Shown: in pieces, positions 24,547 through 32,610 of the stretch
Layout: each line of letters opens with the position of its first letter
Position numbering within the stretch: the first letter of the stretch is position 1
DNA from: Pseudomonadota bacterium
Lineage (GTDB): Bacteria; Chloroflexota; Ktedonobacteria; Ktedonobacterales; JADMIN01
Assembly: GCA_021324535.1 (NCBI GenBank)
Contig: JAJPIU010000022.1
Span: 1 to 37,696, forward strand
Direction of reading: 5' to 3'
Length of the DNA: 37,696 nucleotides
Made by a program: the position numbers and the translations under genes
Notes under the pieces: model-generated
Told to the model about the DNA's origin: nothing
The model's database searches: none
The model's input: the letters and a program-made list of their open reading frames with translations, nothing else

Positions 24547-26514
24547 ATGGCAACAGCCTCAGATACCCTGGTTGAGCGATTGATCGCCTGGAATGTGGAT
24601 ACCGTCTTCGGGCTACCAGGCGACGGCATCAACGGCATGATGGAGGCGCTACGCACCCACCGCGACAAGATTCGCTTCATACAGGTGCGCCATGAAGAGG
24701 CGGCGGCGTTCGCGGCCTGCGCGTATGCGAAGTTTACCGGGCGGCTGGGCGTTTGCCTGGCCACCAGCGGGCCGGGCGCGATCCATCTGCTCAACGGCCT
24801 CTATGACGCCAAGATGGACGGCGCGCCGGTGCTGGCGCTGACCGGCCAGCAGTATAGCGATCTGCTGGGATCGAGCTATCAGCAGGAGGTCAACCTGCTG
24901 GCGCTCTTCAGCGATGTGGCGGCCTATAACCAGCAGGTACAGGGCGCGACCGATGTCGCCAATCTGGTAAACACCGCCTGCCGCGTGGCGCTGAGCCAGC
25001 GCGCGGTGGCGCACATCACCTTCCCGATTGATTATCAGGTGGCCGACGCCAAAGAGGAGATCAACGCCGAGCCGGGTGGTCCTGCGATGACGCCCGGGCA
25101 TGTCTCGCAGTTCCAACCGGGACATTATACCTATGGCGGGCCAGACGGCCATATGAGCGCGATGAATGGAACAGGCATGTCGTCGCCAACTGCGCGGATC
25201 ACCTCCACCAAAGCTGATGAACTGGCGCCCATAACGGGGGCCGCTACGCCAACAGGCGCCGGGCTGCCCTCGCCAGCAGAACTTCAGGCCGCCGCCGATA
25301 TTCTCAACGCTGGGGTGAAAGTGGCTATTATGGCAGGCCACGGCGCGATACATGCGCGCCAGGAACTCATTCAGGTGGCAGAGATGCTTGGCGCGCCTGT
25401 GGTGAAGTCGCTGCTGGGCAAGGGCGCGCTGCCTGACGATCACCCCTACTGCATGGGTGGACTGGGGCTGCTGGGCACGGCCCCTAGCGAAGACGTGATG
25501 GAGGAGTGCGACACGCTGCTGATGATCGGCACGTCGTATCCCTATCCGGCGTATCTGCCCAAGCCAGGACAGGCGCGCGGCGTGCAGATTGATATTGATG
25601 CCTCACGAATTGGCCTGCGCTATCCCGTCGAGGTAGGTGTGGTAGGCGACTCACAATCCGTCTTGAAGGCGCTCATCCCTCTGTTGCAGCGTAAAGCCGA
25701 CCGATCCTTCCTTGAAAAGGCGCAGAAGGCTGCACGCGAGTGGGATGAGAAGATCACTGCCGAAGGGCATTCCACCGCGATGCCGATGAAGCCGCAGGTG
25801 GTGGCGCAGATGCTCGACGAACTTGCCGCGCACGACGCCATCGTAACGGGTGACAGCGGCACAAACACTACCTGGATCGCGCGCAACTTCCGCATTCGTG
25901 GCGACCGTATGTATTCGTGCGCGGGCAACCTTGCCACAATGGCGCCCGGCCTGCCCTACGCGATTGGCGCGCAGGCGGCGTATCCCAACCGCCAGGTAAT
26001 CGCGTTTGTGGGCGATGGTGGCTTCACGATGCTGATGGGCGAGATGCTCACCGCCGTGAAGCATAAGCTGCCCATCAAGGTGATCATCATCAAGAATAAC
26101 TATCTCGGCCAGATCAAATGGGAGCAGATCGTCTTCCTGGGCAACCCGGAGTACGGCGTGGAGCTTCAGCCAGCCGATTGGGCAGGCTGGGCGCGTGCGG
26201 CGGGCGCCGAGGGCTTTTCGTGCGACGATCCACGCCAACTACGCGATGTGATGAGCCGTTTCCTGGCGGCGCCGGGGCCAGCCGTGCTGGAGGCGCTGGT
26301 GGACGCCAACGAGCCGCCGATGCCTGCGAAGATCACGGCGAAGCAGGCAAGCCACTTCGCCGAGGCGCTGCTGAAAGGCGAGCCAGGCGGCGGGCGCATC
26401 GCGTTGACGCTCTTCCGCGATAAGGTGGATGAAATCCTGGGGACGCGGACGGATGGCAATGGAGGGAAGTCAGGCGGAAGCAAGACCGGTAAGCAAACCG
26501 CGAAGAAAGCGTAG
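24547..26514 (+). CDS. PoxB-like thiamine-pyrophosphate enzyme (pyruvate oxidase/dehydrogenase family)
   Basis: This 655-residue protein has the three domains of the POX/AHAS family. The N-terminal pyrimidine-binding domain contains VFGLPGDGINGMMEAL and R-H-E50-E with the likely catalytic Glu. A central domain starts near residue 245. The C-terminal domain has the TPP/Mg motif G489-D-G491 with N517-N518 26 residues on. The DVATYNQ-like region and general pattern are closest to PoxB (pyruvate to acetate and CO2, electrons to quinone via FAD), but acetolactate synthase-like or oxalyl-type specificity cannot be excluded. A longer linker than usual (about 178-240, Gly/Pro/Thr-rich) and a Lys/Gly-rich tail are present. 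AAAGGA lies 8 bases before the ATG. It sits between two membrane-protein genes, consistent with a quinone-linked role. Confidence 0.85.
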   Translation: MATASDTLVERLIAWNVDTVFGLPGDGINGMMEALRTHRDKIRFIQVRHEEAAAFAACAYAKFTGRLGVCLATSGPGAIHLLNGLYDAKMDGAPVLALTGQQYSDLLGSSYQQEVNLLALFSDVAAYNQQVQGATDVANLVNTACRVALSQRAVAHITFPIDYQVADAKEEINAEPGGPAMTPGHVSQFQPGHYTYGGPDGHMSAMNGTGMSSPTARITSTKADELAPITGAATPTGAGLPSPAELQAAADILNAGVKVAIMAGHGAIHARQELIQVAEMLGAPVVKSLLGKGALPDDHPYCMGGLGLLGTAPSEDVMEECDTLLMIGTSYPYPAYLPKPGQARGVQIDIDASRIGLRYPVEVGVVGDSQSVLKALIPLLQRKADRSFLEKAQKAAREWDEKITAEGHSTAMPMKPQVVAQMLDELAAHDAIVTGDSGTNTTWIARNFRIRGDRMYSCAGNLATMAPGLPYAIGAQAAYPNRQVIAFVGDGGFTMLMGEMLTAVKHKLPIKVIIIKNNYLGQIKWEQIVFLGNPEYGVELQPADWAGWARAAGAEGFSCDDPRQLRDVMSRFLAAPGPAVLEALVDANEPPMPAKITAKQASHFAEALLKGEPGGGRIALTLFRDKVDEILGTRTDGNGGKSGGSKTGKQTAKKA

Positions 26515-26521
26515 GCGTAGC

Positions 26522-27880
26522 ATGGTAAACACTTCTCCCCCCCGATACACCAACACCTCGTCAACGCCAGCACTACAGGCCAATAGCCATCGGGAGCAGA
26601 GTCTCCCGGCGCAGAAAAGGACACCTTATCCGCCGGATACGCCGCCTGAGCTAATGTCTCGGAAGCGCCCGTTTGGCGATAGTGTGCTTGACCTGTTGTT
26701 GCGCGGCCTCATGTCACCCATTGCACAACGAGGACTGCTGCGTGTTGGCGGCTGGGCGTTGGCCCGTATCCCTATTGTCGCGCGGCGCAAGCTGAGCGGC
26801 GTCAAGCCATCCAAACGGTCGTCCGCTTTTGCGGTCACGCGCTGGCGTCCATGGCGGCGGCGCACGCTGGCCGAACGGGTAAACGCGAGGGTTACCAAGC
26901 GCGCCAAACGCTTCCGGCGCTGGCTGTTCGCCCGCCTGCCGATGCGTTTCGTCAGCGAGGGTGAGGCGATTGAGCGGCGCATTCGCGAGGGGCGTTTCCA
27001 GCGCAGCCTTGCGCTGATCGCCGGTCTCTCCGGCCTCTTGGGTGGCCTCGAGGTGACGATTGATCACTACAAAGGCAGCTATAGCCAGCGCATTATGTAT
27101 AGCCCGCTGCTCATCAGCCCGCTGCTGACGATTGCGGGTGTCTGGGGCGCGTTCAACCGGCGTATCGCGCGAACATTCCTGCCGCTGGCCTCGCTGGCGC
27201 TGCTGGTGGATGGCGTGGTGGGGTTTATCTTCCACATCCGGGGCATTGCGCGCAAGCCGGGCGGCTGGCGGCTGCCCGTCATGAACATCGCGATGGGGCC
27301 GCCAATTCTTGCGCCGCTTCTGCTGGGGATCGGAGGATTTCTTGGGCTGATCGCCTCGCTGCTGCGGCGTGAGGACGATCCGCCTGAGGCCGACAAAGCC
27401 GACCTGATGGCGCGGCGCCCCTGGTGGCTGAGCTGGCTGCCCGGCTGGCTGGCGCGCGACGAAGAGCGGCTGGCGCAGGATGTGCGCGAGGGACGCTTCC
27501 AGCGGATGCTGGCGGGCGCGACGGGCATATTTGCGCTGCTGAACGGCTTCGAGTCGCTCTATTCCCACTACCAGAACAACTATGCCTATCGCATCCAGTG
27601 GACGCCGATCTTGCTCAGCCCGATCATTGCTATGGTGAGCGTCTGGGCCATCTTCAGCAGGCGCATCGCGCGCCTGGCGTTGCCCATCGTCTCGCTGCTG
27701 GCCGTGCTCAACGGCGCAATTGGCGTCTTTTACCATGCGCGTGGCATTCTGCGGCGACCGGGCGGCCTGAAGACTCCCGCCTATAACCTGCTCTATGGGC
27801 CGCCGATCTTCGCGCCGATGCTCTACGCCGCCACCGGCATGCTTGGCTTGCTGGCAAGCCTGTTGCGAAGGGAGAAATAG
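26522..27880 (+). CDS. Membrane protein with an internal tandem duplication (two four-helix units)
   Basis: This 452-residue protein is unrecognised as a family. After a basic, Pro/Arg-rich N-terminus (about 1-145), two similar units follow. Unit 1 (about 154-286) begins REGRFQRSL and ends LGLIASLLRRED; unit 2 (about 321-452) begins REGRFQRML and ends LGLLASLLRREK. Each unit has about four hydrophobic segments and shares N-R/S-R-R-I-A-R, H-I/A-R-G-I and a Y/M-G-P-P-I pattern. No haem or metal motif is clear, though H-x-Y/x-H-x pairs (D-H-Y-K, S-H-Y-Q) are conserved between units. ATG 26522 lies 7 bases after the TPP gene and the next gene starts immediately at its stop, so translation is coupled to the oxidoreductase genes. 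It could anchor the dehydrogenase complex in the membrane. Confidence 0.75.
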   Translation: MVNTSPPRYTNTSSTPALQANSHREQSLPAQKRTPYPPDTPPELMSRKRPFGDSVLDLLLRGLMSPIAQRGLLRVGGWALARIPIVARRKLSGVKPSKRSSAFAVTRWRPWRRRTLAERVNARVTKRAKRFRRWLFARLPMRFVSEGEAIERRIREGRFQRSLALIAGLSGLLGGLEVTIDHYKGSYSQRIMYSPLLISPLLTIAGVWGAFNRRIARTFLPLASLALLVDGVVGFIFHIRGIARKPGGWRLPVMNIAMGPPILAPLLLGIGGFLGLIASLLRREDDPPEADKADLMARRPWWLSWLPGWLARDEERLAQDVREGRFQRMLAGATGIFALLNGFESLYSHYQNNYAYRIQWTPILLSPIIAMVSVWAIFSRRIARLALPIVSLLAVLNGAIGVFYHARGILRRPGGLKTPAYNLLYGPPIFAPMLYAATGMLGLLASLLRREK

Positions 27881-28639
27881 GTGGACAACGCAAACACAGA
27901 TCTGCTCCCACGCAATCCAACGACCGGCGAAGTTCTTCCCCCACGCGCGCAACCCGGCTACTATCCCGGCTATTCTACGCTCAGTCAGCAACGCTTCTGG
28001 GACGCCGCGACACACGAGGTGGTGTTGCGGCGTGTCCACCAGGCGCAGCCAATCCGCTTCTTCACGCCCGACGAGGCGCGACTGATGGAGGCGGTCTGCG
28101 CACGCATCATCCCCCAGGACGACCGCGACGAGGCGCACCGCATCCCCATCGTCGGGCCAATTGACGAGCGGCTGGCCAGCGGGCGGATTGATGGCTATCG
28201 CTACGAGGATATGCCACCCGACGGCGAAGCGCATAAGCTGGGTCTACAGGCCATCGAGGCGATTGCCCAACATCTGTTTCATACGCCGTTTCTTCAGCTT
28301 GGGGCAGGCCAGCAGGAACGGGTCTTGAAGACCATCCATGATGGCGAGCCGCCCGCAGGCGAAGGCATTTGGCGGCGTATGTCGGCGCCACGCTACTGGA
28401 TGCTGCTCGTGCAGGATTGCGTCGCCGCCTACTATGCCCACCCCTATGCCTGGGATGAGATTGGCTTTGGCGGCCCGGCGTATCCGCGTGGCTACATGCG
28501 CGGCGGCCAGCCCGAACCGTGGGAGGTTGAGGAGCGGCGCTACGAGTGGGAAGCGCCTGAGTGGGCAGTTTCGAGCGAGTATGAGCCGCTTGGCCGGGGG
28601 CATGAGACTATCACGCCGGGCCAGGGCGGCTCACATTGA
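27881..28639 (+). CDS. Gluconate 2-dehydrogenase subunit 3 family protein
   Basis: The 252-residue protein begins with GTG directly after the preceding stop codon. The core (about residues 60-190) matches the gluconate 2-dehydrogenase subunit 3 family: FFTPDEARLMEAVCARIIPQ near the start, then R-I-D-G-Y and a helical L-x-A-I-E-A-I-A-Q-H region. In known enzymes this small subunit accompanies a GMC flavoprotein and often carries a twin-arginine signal that exports the complex. Here no Tat or Sec signal is visible. The GMC gene follows 123 bases downstream, so the pair very likely forms one dehydrogenase. The C-terminal 60 residues are Glu/Gly/Tyr-rich and not part of the family core. Confidence 0.8.
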   Translation: MDNANTDLLPRNPTTGEVLPPRAQPGYYPGYSTLSQQRFWDAATHEVVLRRVHQAQPIRFFTPDEARLMEAVCARIIPQDDRDEAHRIPIVGPIDERLASGRIDGYRYEDMPPDGEAHKLGLQAIEAIAQHLFHTPFLQLGAGQQERVLKTIHDGEPPAGEGIWRRMSAPRYWMLLVQDCVAAYYAHPYAWDEIGFGGPAYPRGYMRGGQPEPWEVEERRYEWEAPEWAVSSEYEPLGRGHETITPGQGGSH

Positions 28640-28762
28640 GCGGGCGAAGGCTACAGGTAGGAGAGAGATGGCGGGCAGTTGAAACCGCGCCTACGGGCTA
28701 CGCCACAAAGCCTGCCTAAAGAGCGGACGGCGCAGGCTAGAGATAGAAGAAGGACACATGAT

Positions 28763-30571
28763 ATGAAATCGCCGCTATTTGGCAAGTTTGAGGAGCCGGA
28801 AGACGATGAGCACTGGCTAGGCCCCATCCAGCGGCTCAAGACGCCGATGCGTCGCTTTGCGCCCGGCGACGAGGTAGACATCGTGATCGTTGGCGTCGGA
28901 TCGGCGGGCGGCGTGCTGCTACAACGGCTGGCGCGGGCGGGCTTTCGTGTGGTCGGTATCGAGGCTGGCCCTTTCTGGGATACCGAACGCGATTGGGTCA
29001 GCGACGAGGCCGGTTCACATCAACTCTACTGGAATGATCTGCGTATCACCGGTGGCGCGCATCCACTGGCGTTTGGCGCCAACAACAGCGGGCGCGGCGT
29101 CGGCGGTGGCTCGGTGCATTGGGCGGCATTTACGCCTCGCTTCCATCCTTCAGACTTCCGTGTCTATTCGGAGGATGGCGTTGGCGCCGACTGGCCGATC
29201 TCCTATCAAGACCTCAAGCCGTATTACGAGCTGTTGGAGCGCGAGATGCCCGTCGCAGGCCCCGCCTATTTTCCCTGGGGCGATCCACATGGCTATCCCT
29301 ACGGGCCACATCCACTTGGCGGGCCAGCCGAAGCGCTGGTGAAGGGCTGCACTGCGCTGGGCATTCCTGTCTGCCAGGGCGGGCCGGTCGCTATCAACTC
29401 CGGTTCGCATGGCGACCGGCCACACTGCATCTATCGCGGCTTCTGCATTCAGGGCTGCAAGGTGGGCGCGAAGCAAAGCACGCTGATCAGCCATGTGCCC
29501 GATGCGATAGAGTACGGGGCGGAGATACGCGCGAATTCGATGGTGGCGCGGGTGAACCTGGGCAAAGATGGCCTCGTGACGGGTGTCACGTACTTCGATG
29601 AGGACGGCCATGAGCAGGAGCAACGCGCCAAAGTCGTGATCGTCAGCGGCTATGCCATCGAGACGCCGCGTCTGCTGCTCAATTCCGCGTGCAACGGCTT
29701 CGAGCAGGGATTGGCCAATTCAAGCGGCGTGGTCGGCAAGTATCTGATGGCGCAGGCGGGCAATGTGGTGATGGGGCGCTTCGACGATCCCGTTCGCATG
29801 TATAAATATCCCCCTGCCAACGCGCTCACCGAGGAGTTCTACGAGACGGATCCGCGTCGTGGCTTCGCGCGTGGCTTCGCCATCCAGACGGTGGGGCCGC
29901 TGCCCATCGCCTTCGCCAAGCAGATGATGGTGGCGAAGGGCGCCTGGGGCTGGGGTATGCGCGCCGTGATGATGGATTATAATCATTGGGCGGCGCTGGG
30001 TCTGCTCGGCGAGATTTTGCCGTGGGAAGACAACCGCGTGGAGCTTGCCGAGGAGACGGATCGCTACGGCTTGCGCGTCGCCAAGTCCACGTTCAACCTG
30101 CATGACAACGACCAGAAGATGATCGCCTATGGCGTCAACAAAGTGGAGGAGGTGTTGCGCGCGGCTGGAGCGACCGAGGTTGTGCAGGAGCCGCGTTATG
30201 CCCATCTCATTGGGGGGGCGCGCATGGGAAACGATCCGTCAACATCGGTGGTAGACGGTTTCTGCCGTTCGCATGACATCCCAAATCTTTTCGTCTGTGA
30301 TGGCAGCGTCTTTCCCACCCAGGGGTCGGCCAACCCTGGGCTGACGATTCAAGCGTTGGCCGCGCGCACCGCAGATTATCTGATCGCCGAGCGCGAGGCG
30401 ATACTCACGCGCCAGCCACGTAGCATGCGCGGCGTGGAGGCTGGCGCGCCACCCATCCATTATGATCTTTCGCCGCATGGAACCTCCGGGCGCGGCGTGC
30501 CACGACTGAAATCGCGCACGCCCACACCGGAGATTGGCCTCGGCGGTTTGCCAGTTGGCAGCAAAGGATAA
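28763..30571 (+). CDS. GMC-family FAD oxidoreductase (gluconate/sorbitol dehydrogenase-like large subunit)
   Basis: This 602-residue flavoprotein has an N-terminal FAD-binding Rossmann motif G44-V-G46-S-A-G49 and the acidic end of its second strand (G-I-E-A-G-P). Next is a GGGSVHWAAFTPR segment, a Cys cluster C222-IYRGF-C228-IQG-C232 typical of the bacterial gluconate-dehydrogenase branch, and H-L-I-G-G-A-R-M-G-x-D-P. The C-terminus has L-F-V-C-D-G-S-V-F-P-T-x-G-S-A-N-P-G-L-T, with Gly where many relatives have Thr. The reaction would be oxidation of a sugar, polyol or aldonate hydroxyl, with electrons passing to a cytochrome or quinone. ATG 28763 has AGAAGAAGG about 9 bases upstream; a longer frame from 28679 lacks support. 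Its partner subunit is the gene at 27881. Confidence 0.88.
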   Translation: MKSPLFGKFEEPEDDEHWLGPIQRLKTPMRRFAPGDEVDIVIVGVGSAGGVLLQRLARAGFRVVGIEAGPFWDTERDWVSDEAGSHQLYWNDLRITGGAHPLAFGANNSGRGVGGGSVHWAAFTPRFHPSDFRVYSEDGVGADWPISYQDLKPYYELLEREMPVAGPAYFPWGDPHGYPYGPHPLGGPAEALVKGCTALGIPVCQGGPVAINSGSHGDRPHCIYRGFCIQGCKVGAKQSTLISHVPDAIEYGAEIRANSMVARVNLGKDGLVTGVTYFDEDGHEQEQRAKVVIVSGYAIETPRLLLNSACNGFEQGLANSSGVVGKYLMAQAGNVVMGRFDDPVRMYKYPPANALTEEFYETDPRRGFARGFAIQTVGPLPIAFAKQMMVAKGAWGWGMRAVMMDYNHWAALGLLGEILPWEDNRVELAEETDRYGLRVAKSTFNLHDNDQKMIAYGVNKVEEVLRAAGATEVVQEPRYAHLIGGARMGNDPSTSVVDGFCRSHDIPNLFVCDGSVFPTQGSANPGLTIQALAARTADYLIAEREAILTRQPRSMRGVEAGAPPIHYDLSPHGTSGRGVPRLKSRTPTPEIGLGGLPVGSKG

Positions 30572-30586
30572 AAGGACAAGAGTACA

Positions 30587-31249
30587 ATGACCTACACAAT
30601 AATCTATGACCTGGGACAACCCATCTACCACAACAGTCCCCAGTGGCCGACCTATCAGCCCGTCACGCTCAACCTTGAGCAAAATATCGGTGTGGACGGC
30701 GTGAATGTGGAATCGGTGCGGTTGATGACACACTGTGGCTCACACGTTGATGCGCCCTATCACTTCGTGGAGGACGGCAAGACGATTGACCAGTTGCCGC
30801 TGGAAACGTTTGTTGGCCCAGCAGTGATCGTTGATGTGCGTGGCAAACAGCCCGCCAGCGCCATCACCGCCGATGACATCAAGCCTTTCGCCGATCAGAT
30901 TGACAAGGGCGACATTGTGCTGCTCAACACCGGCTGGCACAAGAAACGTGGGATCAACAAAGCCTATTTGCAGGATTGGCCGTATCTCGGCGGCGATGGC
31001 GCAGAGTTGCTCGTAAAGCGTGGGGCGCGCGGCGTGGCCATAGACGCGCTCAGTATGGGCGGCTGGGGCAGCCCGGAGCATAGCCGTCCCTGCCATGAGG
31101 TTCTACTTGGCGCTGGCCTCTTCATCGTCGAAGACATCAACATCCCTGACGAGGTGATGGACGGCAAGAAGCGCATCTTCCAGGCGTTCCCCGTTCTCTT
31201 GCAGGGTTGCGGCGGCGCCTGGACACGGCCTGTGTTGTTGGAGATGTGA
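30587..31249 (+). CDS. Cyclase-family metal-dependent hydrolase (kynurenine-formamidase-like)
   Basis: The 220-residue protein has the family metal signature H49-C-G-S-H53-V-D55-A-P-Y-H59, a variant of H-x-G-T-H-x-D-x-P-x-H, and a C-terminal H-E-V-L-L region after S-P-E-H-S-R-P-C. Members include kynurenine formamidase and isatin hydrolase, which open amide or lactam rings, and many uncharacterised enzymes. It begins 15 bases after the GMC gene and is followed by an acid-sugar-type enolase, so hydrolysis of a lactone or ester produced by the dehydrogenase is a reasonable guess. No tryptophan catabolism genes are nearby, which argues against a kynurenine role. Confidence 0.85.
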   Translation: MTYTIIYDLGQPIYHNSPQWPTYQPVTLNLEQNIGVDGVNVESVRLMTHCGSHVDAPYHFVEDGKTIDQLPLETFVGPAVIVDVRGKQPASAITADDIKPFADQIDKGDIVLLNTGWHKKRGINKAYLQDWPYLGGDGAELLVKRGARGVAIDALSMGGWGSPEHSRPCHEVLLGAGLFIVEDINIPDEVMDGKKRIFQAFPVLLQGCGGAWTRPVLLEM

Positions 31250-31261
31250 CCTCTTCCCCGG

Positions 31262-31284
31262 CCCCTCCCCCGAACGGGGAGGGG
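31262..31284. terminator. Perfect 9-bp GC hairpin after the cyclase gene
   Basis: CCCCTCCCC and GGGGAGGGG flank a 5-base loop, starting 12 bases after the cyclase stop codon. A short A-G-T-T-T follows rather than a long T-run, so termination may be partial. It pairs with a second hairpin at 31315-31332 and may be part of a dispersed palindromic repeat. Confidence 0.5.
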
Positions 31285-31314
31285 AGTTTGCTTCCCGCAT
31301 GACGATATATTTCC

Positions 31315-31332
31315 CCTCCCATAGATGGGAGG
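31315..31332. repeat. Second palindrome of the intergenic hairpin pair
   Basis: CCTCCC-ATAGAT-GGGAGG is fully self-complementary (7 bp usable stem). It is followed by G-tracts running up to the ribosome binding site of the enolase-superfamily gene. Together with the hairpin at 31262 it fills most of the 120-base gap. Confidence 0.45.
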
Positions 31333-31369
31333 AGGCAGGGGTAGGTGGGGTAGGTAAGGAGCGATGACG

Positions 31370-32467
31370 ATGAAGGATACCGTCAAAATCCAGAAATTGA
31401 AAGTTTCGGCGTATACCATCCCCACGGATGGGCCGGAGGCGGATGGCACGCTCGCATGGGATTCGACGACGCTCGTGCTGGTGGAGGTCTCGGCTGGCAA
31501 GGCGCATGGCCTGGGCTATAGCTACGCCGACACGGCGACCGCCAAACTGATTCACGAACTGCTGGCAGGCGTTGTCACTGGCCAGGACGCGATGAACGTG
31601 CAGGGCGCATGGAACGCCATGAACCATGCCATACGCAACCTGGGGCGACCGGGCATTGTGGCGATGGCGATCTCCGCCGTGGACAATGCGCTGTGGGATC
31701 TCAAGGCGAAGTTGCTCGATCTGCCGCTGGTCTCGCTGCTGGGCGCCTCGCGTGAGCGTGCGCCCATCTATGGCAGCGGTGGCTTTACCAGCTACACGAA
31801 CGAGCGGCTCCAACGCCAGCTTGGCGGTTGGGTGGAGCAAGGCATTCCGCGTGTGAAGATGAAGATCGGCACGCATCCCGACGATGATCTGGCGCGAGTG
31901 AAGGCGGCGCGCGAGGCGATTGGCCCACAGGCGGCGCTGATGGTGGACGCGAACGGCGCCTATAGCCGCAAACAGGCGCTTGCCTTCGCCGAGGCGTTTG
32001 CTGCGCTGGGCGTGGGCTGGTTCGAGGAACCCGTCTCATCAGACGATCTGGCAGGGCTGCATCTCATACGCGACCGCGCGCCGGTCGGCATGGAGATCGC
32101 CGCCGGTGAGTATGGCTACGACATAGACTACTTCCGGCGTATGCTCGATGCGGGCGCGGTGGATGTGTTGCAGGCCGACGCCACACGCTGCATGGGCATC
32201 ACTGGCTTCTTGCGCGCCGCCACGCTGGCCGAGGCGCATCACCTGACGCTTTCGGCGCACTGCGCGCCCTCGCTGCATGCGCATCCCTGCTGCGCCATTC
32301 CCAATCTCAGCCCCAGCGAATATTTTTACGACCATGTGCGCATCGAGGGCATGCTCTTCGATGGCGCCACAACGCCCAAAGACGGCGCCTTGCAGCCTGA
32401 CCTGACGCGACCTGGCCTGGGACTTGCGTTCAAGCATGCCGACGCAGCGAAGTATGCGGTAGGGTAG
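31370..32467 (+). CDS. Enolase-superfamily enzyme, mandelate racemase subgroup
   Basis: This 365-residue protein carries the full catalytic set of the mandelate racemase (MR) subgroup: K163-M-K165, metal ligands D193 (V-D-A-N), E219 (F-E-E-P) and E247 (A-G-E), the D270/H297 dyad, and E317. These positions coincide almost exactly with those of Pseudomonas mandelate racemase (K164/K166, D195, E221, E247, D270, H297, E317). The family abstracts a proton alpha to a carboxylate; members with this dyad are racemases or acid-sugar dehydratases. The latter suits a locus with a GMC/gluconate-dehydrogenase pair. ATG 31370 is preferred, 8 bases after AAGGAG; the ATG at 31364 is too close to it. The gene is separated from the cyclase gene by two hairpins. 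Confidence 0.85.
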   Translation: MKDTVKIQKLKVSAYTIPTDGPEADGTLAWDSTTLVLVEVSAGKAHGLGYSYADTATAKLIHELLAGVVTGQDAMNVQGAWNAMNHAIRNLGRPGIVAMAISAVDNALWDLKAKLLDLPLVSLLGASRERAPIYGSGGFTSYTNERLQRQLGGWVEQGIPRVKMKIGTHPDDDLARVKAAREAIGPQAALMVDANGAYSRKQALAFAEAFAALGVGWFEEPVSSDDLAGLHLIRDRAPVGMEIAAGEYGYDIDYFRRMLDAGAVDVLQADATRCMGITGFLRAATLAEAHHLTLSAHCAPSLHAHPCCAIPNLSPSEYFYDHVRIEGMLFDGATTPKDGALQPDLTRPGLGLAFKHADAAKYAVG

Positions 32468-32610
32468 GCGGCGTGCACGCAGGGCCTCGTCTCAGGCAAA
32501 GGAAACCATCGTCGCGCAGCCGAGCGCACGGCGCCGCCCAGGAGCACGGCGCCAGGCGATATTCGGCGCTTGCCACCATCTAGTGTGCCTGGTTTACAAA
32601 GAAGCTCTGT

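Noticed and set aside
26714-28234. A 506-codon minus-strand frame
   Set aside because: It is Arg/Gln/Ala-rich without domain character and lies opposite two recognisable genes (membrane duplication protein and gluconate-DH3-like protein).
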